From NCBI GenBank assembly GCA_026545225.1, contig CM048848.1, forward strand, positions 49,625,806 to 49,689,805: a stretch of 64,000 bases of DNA. The letters are read 5' to 3'. Positions 58,397 to 64,000 of this stretch are shown piece by piece (the stretch's first letter is position 1; every line of letters begins with the position of its first letter). A program made the position numbers and the translations under genes. The stretch comes from Cornus controversa (taxonomy: Eukaryota > Streptophyta > Magnoliopsida > Cornales > Cornaceae). Below the pieces are notes generated by a model. The model was not told where the DNA came from, did not search any database, and saw only the letters and a list, made by a program, of their open reading frames with translations.

Positions 58397-60339
58397 GGCC
58401 ATTTACTTCATTTGTAAAATATTTTTTTTTTTCTGATTTTTTCTTCTTCTCTATGAGCATCAAGTCTCTCTCACTGTATAGCCTAACTCAAGTGCTAGAA
58501 AGTCTTAGTAGTCTGGTCTGAACCAACAGGTTAGGAGAACGAGTTAGGAGAGTCAAGTTCAAGAGAGTACAAACACACAGGTGGTTCGTAGAAGTTCAGT
58601 TGGTTTGTAGTGTTGCTATTGATTGAGATGAAGATCGTTGTATCTTGGGAGACAGTCGCCAAGAGTCCGTTCAACACCATTGCGAGGCGATAATTGTCTT
58701 AAGGATATAGAGTCTAACTCTAGCCTCGATCTACAGGTTCTTCAGTATTTATATATATTTTAAGTTCTGTTATATTTCATATGGTTTATATAACATATGA
58801 TATATATGTATTATACATTAATTCAGTAATCTAGATTATTACATTTGTTATAATCTTACTTGATATATAAACTTATAGAAGGTTTTTATATATTGTGAAA
58901 TGGTAAGAGATTTTCTAAAATGTTTATGTAATTTAACGTGTTAGTAAAATTGCATTATATCTTAAATAGTAATATATACACGTATATTTTTCCAACAATC
59001 TTAAGACAATTAATTTGCTCTGCCGCTGTATATATGCTACTATTTAAGATAGTGATTTTATATGAAGTATAAAATATTGACAAGTTCAATATTAGTTAAA
59101 TATTTGTGAAATATCAATACCACATAAAGTATTGTTTATTTTGTAAAATTCAATAGTTGTGATATAATATTGGTTAAGTTTGTGATATGCCTTAATTCAA
59201 TATTGGTGTGATATTGAATATGCATTTTATTCTTTTGTAAATTCAAATATATATAAATCATACGATTTCAGTTGAACTTGATATTATATAGTTGGTATTT
59301 TTATGATGCGCATGTAATATGCTTATATCTTGGTGATAAATTTAAGTATAATTCATGTTATTCAATTTTTATGAAATATTGATCTAGTGTTACATTTAAA
59401 TTAGTGTTGTATTTATCAATATTTTTATAATGTGAAGAATGACAAGTATAATAGAGATAATTATTCTTGTCTAGAATAAGGAGAAATTTTGAGACATTTT
59501 TCAAGGCACATGTTGTGTTAGAGGAATAAAGGGGTATAAAAGAGATATACACCATATGAGACCATTGAGGGTACACATGATAAATGGTGTTTATCATGAT
59601 TTCTAAAATCAATCTGGTCATCAAATCAGATGGTGATGAGTCGATATTTCTCATCATATCTGCTCCGATAAGAGGATTGTATTATTTATCAAATATGAAG
59701 GTTAAATCTTTTTAAGAAAATTCTCTACTACCAAAATAAGGTTATATTAGAAATAACCTTAGTGAGAGAACTCGTTCTTAATGAGTTCATGTGTATTTAA
59801 TCCAAGGGTGTGTAAACTTGGAATCAAGTTAATTTTCCTACTTGTGTGAATGTCCTAACTCTAATTTGGCACATGTGAAAGGAAATTAACTAGAGTTTAT
59901 TTTCACTCATATAAAAGAGTGTTGTACCTCTAGCGTTAAATCACAATGATATACGTGACTTAATATATGTGCACATGAGAGATGAAAAAAATATTTAATA
60001 CTTTGATAGGAATTACACAAGATAATGTGAAGTGAATTTTTGAGAATGAAATTGAGAGTCAATTTAGCAATTTAATTGAAATGATGTTGTTAAAATGCAA
60101 GCACCCTAAAGTACAAATGATTTGTAGATAAATTCTGGATTATCCAGAAGTTGTGAGGGAAACTCAACTATTCTCAAATTTAGTCTTATACCTCATTAAG
60201 AAAATTATTAAGACACCTGTTGAATGATATATAGAAAGACCTTATATCTTCTATAAATATTTCGAAATGTGGGGGTGTCTATATAATGTGACAATCCTAA
60301 AATTATTAGGATATTAATGGGACATATCTTGTGTATAAT

Positions 60340-60475
60340 TCAAGAATATAGAACAAGGTTCTATTAATGAAAAATTGATTTAAAATAATCAAAGAGGGTT
60401 CATAGTTTTAAATCATGAAAAGAGAGTGTGCAAACTTGGAAAATCTATGTGTAGATTGAAACAAATACTAAATCA
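60340..60475 (+). pseudogene. Copia reverse transcriptase fragment
   Basis: The segment carries the G-F-I-V-x-N-x-E-K-x-V-C-K-L-x-K-S pattern of copia RT, then LKQ, but has stops before and after and small frame changes. Its strand is opposite to that of the copia remnant at 4345-5965. Confidence 0.7.
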
Positions 60476-60590
60476 ATGACATAAGTTAGTTGGTTACATG
60501 TCAATGAGTATGATGCATGCTAAAGATACTCTAGATGGATATGTTTTCTAATTATGTTGTTGTGATCCAAATGATAAGTTACACATAACC

Positions 60591-60990
60591 GTTCACTCAA
60601 ATTTCTTTAACGTACTCATCTAATCAATTAATGATACAACAACTTTGGAGTCCGTTTCACGCAAAAAAACATTCAAAGCATTAATGACGCTAAATAATTT
60701 CTTATTATAAAGGGAGAATAGAGCTCATAAATTTTTGATCAACAATTATTGCATGCCTTCGTTTACTCAAATTTCTTTAACATACTCATCTAATCAATTA
60801 ATGATACAACAACTTTGGAGTCCGTTTCACGCAAGAAAACATTCAAAGCATTAATGACGCTAAATTAATTTATTATTTCAAAGGGAGAATAGAGCCCATA
60901 AATATTTGATCAACAATTATTGCATGCCTATGCCTTGGTTCACTCAAATTTCTTTAGCCCACCATTCACGTAATGTTTTTTTTTTTTTGT
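60591..60990. repeat. Tandem repeat of about 170-177 bp, two copies plus a partial
   Basis: 60591-60760 and 60761-60937 are close direct copies (GTTTCACGCAA and AATGACGCTAAAT in both). A third begins at 60938 with GTTCACTCAAATTTCTTTA and breaks off after about 20 bp. Confidence 0.9.
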
Positions 60991-63640
60991 AAGACATTTA
61001 AATGACTCCACATTCACAACACACATCATTATCGACAACTGTTGTTAGTGAGTCAAGTTGTTGCTTTATGAAGACTTTTCAAATCAAGTTGATACATGCC
61101 ACAAGTCAAGTTAATGGGTCACCCCTAGCACTCAGTCCAAAACAATTTCCCTACCATTAGAAATTTAAAACTCACTAAATTTTTTATTTTTCTCCATAAC
61201 AATCAAATGTCACAATAATAGATGGATGCAATAAATCTGGTTGTTGCTTCCATTGTCGCTGTTTCAATACCATGGTTGAAATCAAATCCTTGAAAAATAG
61301 TCATCTTTTATGGGCAAGTGTAGAAATTTCAAGTCATTGTAAAAAAAAATTATATTCTAAACTTTTTAATGAATAAGCCGAGCAGAGGACAAGCTAATGC
61401 TGCCCTGTGCATTTTTATTTTCTAGTTGCACTAAGTTAACCCATTTAAGCTTTTACTATGTAAGGATAAAATAAGACTAGAATTATAGTTTTGGAAGACT
61501 TTGACACTAAAAATTGGACATGACTATCGACAGGGTAGTTCTCCAAAGACTTGGAGTCAAGTTATTGTTTTATATACGAAGACTTGGAGTCAAGTTCTTA
61601 CAAATTGGAAATAAAATAAAATAAAATAAAAAGACATGGAGTCAACCCCAGCCCTATCTTAAAGCCACCATCAGTAACAATAGCTCTTCACTACGAATTC
61701 AGTTGTTGCCTAAAAAAATGAGGTTTTAAGTCTTGCCATGGTTTATCTTGATCATCATACTATGTACCAGTCGGCTGAATTGGTTGCAGTTATAAAAAAT
61801 TACGTCAGTTTAAAAAATTGACATGACTCTTCATAATTTAAATGTAACCATTAATGAGATTAGACACCACACCGGATGCCCTAATATTGATTCAAAAGAA
61901 GAAAGAAGAAATGCACCAATTATTGACCAAAGAATTGAACGACCTGGTGTATACATGGAGACTTGTGTGAATGTGCTGTTAGCACAAGTTCATGGAATTT
62001 GAGTGAATGAAGGCATTGTTCACGAAAGAATTGAACGGGTTGATGAGATTTGAGGACAAATGAGATATGAATGCATTAAATGCATTGTCTTGTCATTCAA
62101 CAAGTTTGAAAAGTCTCATTTCTTATACAACTAAGAACTGTAGATTCTGACAGTAAAAAATACAAATTTTTATAAATATAAGAAGAGATGGCGATATAAA
62201 GATTAATAAGAGATATAACTAATTTAAAAAGAATGAATAACAAGGGAGAGAGACAGAACTGTTGTTCACTTCTGTAAAATCATACAATATTGAAAATCAA
62301 TTATAGCAATTCAATACTTTTGTACAGTAAACAACTATATTTTTAATTAAGAAATATGTCCTTCTAATTTTAACATATTTTCATTAGTACCGTCAACAAA
62401 AATTAAACTATGACGATGATAAAGTTGTTCTTCAACTTTTTTAAAAAAAGAAAGTAAGATTTATAAAGTATTTTTATATACTAATTAATTACAAATTTCA
62501 AAACATTATATAAAAAATGATTATAATAAGTATATAAATTAATATAAAATAAAATATTATTAAAAATATTCTTTGGTCACCATGGTGTCAAGTGTTATCA
62601 GTTTCCAGCAGTAGGTAATATATAGTTTTTGAAGACTTTGTCAAAGTGTAGTTTTCCAAAGACTTGGAGTCAACCCCAGCTCTATCTTAAAGCAACCACC
62701 CGTAACAATAGCTCTTCACTTCAACTTTTTAATGAATAAGCCGAGCATATGACAAGCTAATGCTGCCCTGTGCATTATTATTTTCTAGTTGCAAGTGAAA
62801 ATATGGTAGAATGTTTGGTAGAAATGGTGATATATTCCTTTTGACATCCAAATACGTCGATTAAAAATGAAATTATTATACGATCCCGACTAATCACAAG
62901 ATGCTTTACAATTAAATGTATGAGCTTTATTTAATTTTTTAATTGTGTAACAATTTGTGATTATCAAAAACCAAATCATATAATAATTTCTTACTAAGTG
63001 AAAAAATTTGTTATGTCTTCCATTTGAATTGGGTACGTTAGGAATTCCTGACTTAGTACTTGTGTTTCTATAATTAATGATAAGAAATGTGAAGTCTTAT
63101 TAAGGTGTGAGTATAATCGGGCTCCGCGCCTTAGCCCAATGAAATTCTTAATTAATTAATTAATAACATAAATTTACTATATTGCCCATAATAGTGTGAA
63201 CTTTTAAAAAAATAATATGTAAAATATCAAAACACTGTCATATTAGATGTAGTTAATTAATTGATTTGGGTCCTTGTTTGGAAAACTAGGACTTGGTTCA
63301 ACCTTGATGTTCAAATACCACGGAAATAAGGAGATACAAAGAAAAGTGATTCACACCCCCAAAATGCAATTGCACCCAAACTTTCACTCAAAATTATACG
63401 TATCCCATGGCATGATGTTCTATGGTTAAAAGATACCTGAGAGAGAGAGAGAGAGAGAGAGACGAATGTAAACACCATCACCCATTTACACAAAATGCAT
63501 TTAAAGTTTCTGCGACTCATTTTACCGACATTTTTTATTGGATTCTCATTGCATTCACTCAAAATACATATCTGTTTTGCAAAACATTTAATGGGTGGAC
63601 CCCACACTGGTGACACGCATGACCATCGACAAACTGTACG
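60991..63640. other. Duplicated RLP promoter fragments, no intact gene
   Basis: The stretch contains pieces of RLP promoter in several copies: 61030-61130, 61530-61700 and 62640-62720 (AAAGACTTGGAGTCAA, CTATCTTAAAGC, AACAATAGCTCTTCACT), and 62870-63640 matching 52450-52930. A segment with ATGAATAAGCCGAGCA occurs twice (61368 and 62727). (GA)12 lies at 63439-63462, corresponding to (AG)14 at 52747. Confidence 0.7.
61718..61790 (+). pseudogene. Relic of an RLP gene start (copy 3)
   Basis: After TTGTTGCCTAAAAAAATG the reading is MRF, a TAA, then VLPWFILIII, matching the MRFEILPCFFLITTT signal peptide start of copy 2. Homology to the following Cys-containing N-cap fades within about 30 bp, and no LRRs follow. 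The gene is therefore an abandoned start region with its promoter. Confidence 0.8.
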
Positions 63641-63798
63641 TAGGTTTGTGTTGCTAAGACTAAAGAGTCAAGTTCATACTGCCACAAGTCAAGTTAATGG
63701 GTCACCCCCAGCTCTATATTAACACCACCACCACCACCACCACCACCACCGGTAACAATAGCTCTTCAATTCAACTTAATTTCACTTGTTGCCTAAAA
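63641..63798 (+). promoter_or_regulatory. Promoter and 5' leader of RLP copy 4
   Basis: TATATTAAC at 63715-63723 is at the same distance from the ATG as TATATTAAA of copy 2. A perfect (ACC)9 run (63724-63750) follows, expanded relative to a short CACCACCACC at copy 2 (52992-53001). The leader TTCACTTGTTGCCTAAAA is identical in both. Confidence 0.6.
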
Positions 63799-64000
63799 AT
63801 GAGGTTTCAAATCTTGCCATGTCTTTTCTTGATCACCACAGTACTCTCAATCTTCTGTACTCCAGTTGACAGCCAATGTTTAGAGCAACAGAAAACTTTG
63901 TTGCTCCAGTTGAAGGACAACCTCAAATTCAATTCCTCATTTTCAACCAAGCTGGTGCTCTGGAATCATAACACGGATTGTTGTGAGTGGGGCGGTGTAA
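63799..64000 (+). CDS. LRR receptor-like protein, 5' part (RLP copy 4), cut by the window edge
   Basis: The first 67 codons of another RLP, open to the right edge. It starts MRFQILPCLFLITTVLSIFC, a signal peptide, then an LRR N-cap with QCLEQQKTLLLQLKDNLKF and NTDCCEWGGV, close to copy 2 (53051) with scattered substitutions and a deletion of three codons in the signal peptide. No disabling change is visible in this part, so it may be the functional member of the cluster. The membrane helix and LRRs lie outside the window. Confidence 0.9.
   Translation, partial: MRFQILPCLFLITTVLSIFCTPVDSQCLEQQKTLLLQLKDNLKFNSSFSTKLVLWNHNTDCCEWGGV

Larger units (their letters stand above)
58190..60560 (+). mobile_element. 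Degenerate copia-like retrotransposon
   Basis: 58195 onward starts TGTTAGAAAA, and CCTATAAATAGG (58387-58398) followed by a T-rich stretch looks like an LTR promoter with its transcript start. Between 60340 and 60475 a plus-strand reading (QRGFIVLNHEKRVCKLGKS then LKQ and a TGA where Trp is expected) matches the copia RT segment before the catalytic site. The LTR ends, primer site and partner LTR were not found, so the element boundaries are uncertain. Confidence 0.5.

Noticed and set aside
1-64000. tRNA, rRNA or known microRNA genes
   Set aside because: I searched by eye for typical tRNA arms and for mature sequences of common plant microRNAs (e.g. miR156, 159/319, 166, 172, 396) and saw none; a computed search would be needed to exclude them.

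Overview
The window is nuclear DNA of a flowering plant, almost certainly a eudicot. It is AT-rich, has long intergenic stretches, spliced genes and many plant-type transposons (copia, gypsy, RTE LINE, MULE, hAT and PIF/Harbinger MITEs), and carries gene families typical of land plants. The sequence alone does not show the species.

Host genes are sparse. A calmodulin-like EF-hand gene is at about 10.6-11.2 kb (+). A three-exon R2R3-MYB gene of the MYB52/54/105/117 (subgroup 21) type is at about 15.0-17.0 kb (-). A single-exon organellar mTERF-family gene is at 40.6-41.6 kb (-). A 39-codon membrane micropeptide ORF at about 44.0 kb (+) may be a small gene. The last 16 kb is a head-to-tail cluster of LRR receptor-like protein (RLP) genes, all on +: a heavily mutated, 5'-truncated copy (48.8-50.8 kb); a nearly complete copy with two opposite 1-bp frameshifts (53.05-56.0 kb); a start-region relic (61.72 kb); and the first 67 codons of a further copy that runs off the right edge (63.8 kb). 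Promoter blocks, and in one case the 3' flank, are duplicated with the genes.

The rest is mostly mobile DNA. The best-resolved piece is a gypsy LTR retrotransposon on - (30.7-39.0 kb), with both LTRs, a 5-bp target duplication (CATGG), an initiator-Met-type primer binding site and decayed gag, protease, RT, RNase H and integrase. Two younger insertions are nested in it, each with its own target duplication: a 5'-truncated RTE LINE (9-bp TSD TCTTGAAAT), and a 1.4-kb Mutator-like element with inverted repeats of about 80 bp (9-bp TSD AAATAAATA). The latter carries the 5' end of a universal stress protein gene, so it is a Pack-MULE. Copia fragments lie at 4.3-6.0 kb (-), 42.4-42.6 kb (+) and 60.3-60.5 kb (+). 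MITEs with target duplications readable from the sequence lie at 7.1-7.8, 9.5, 23.2-23.6, 24.4-25.0 and 45.7-46.3 kb. A hAT-like element at 29.9-30.7 kb encloses about 70 codons of an unrecognised protein.

The cellular genes do not form one pathway. They are a calcium sensor, a transcription factor, an organellar nucleic-acid-binding factor and a cluster of probable immune receptors. The most active biology is structural: gene duplication and decay in the RLP cluster, and capture of gene fragments by DNA transposons. No rRNA, tRNA, CRISPR array or known microRNA was found by eye.
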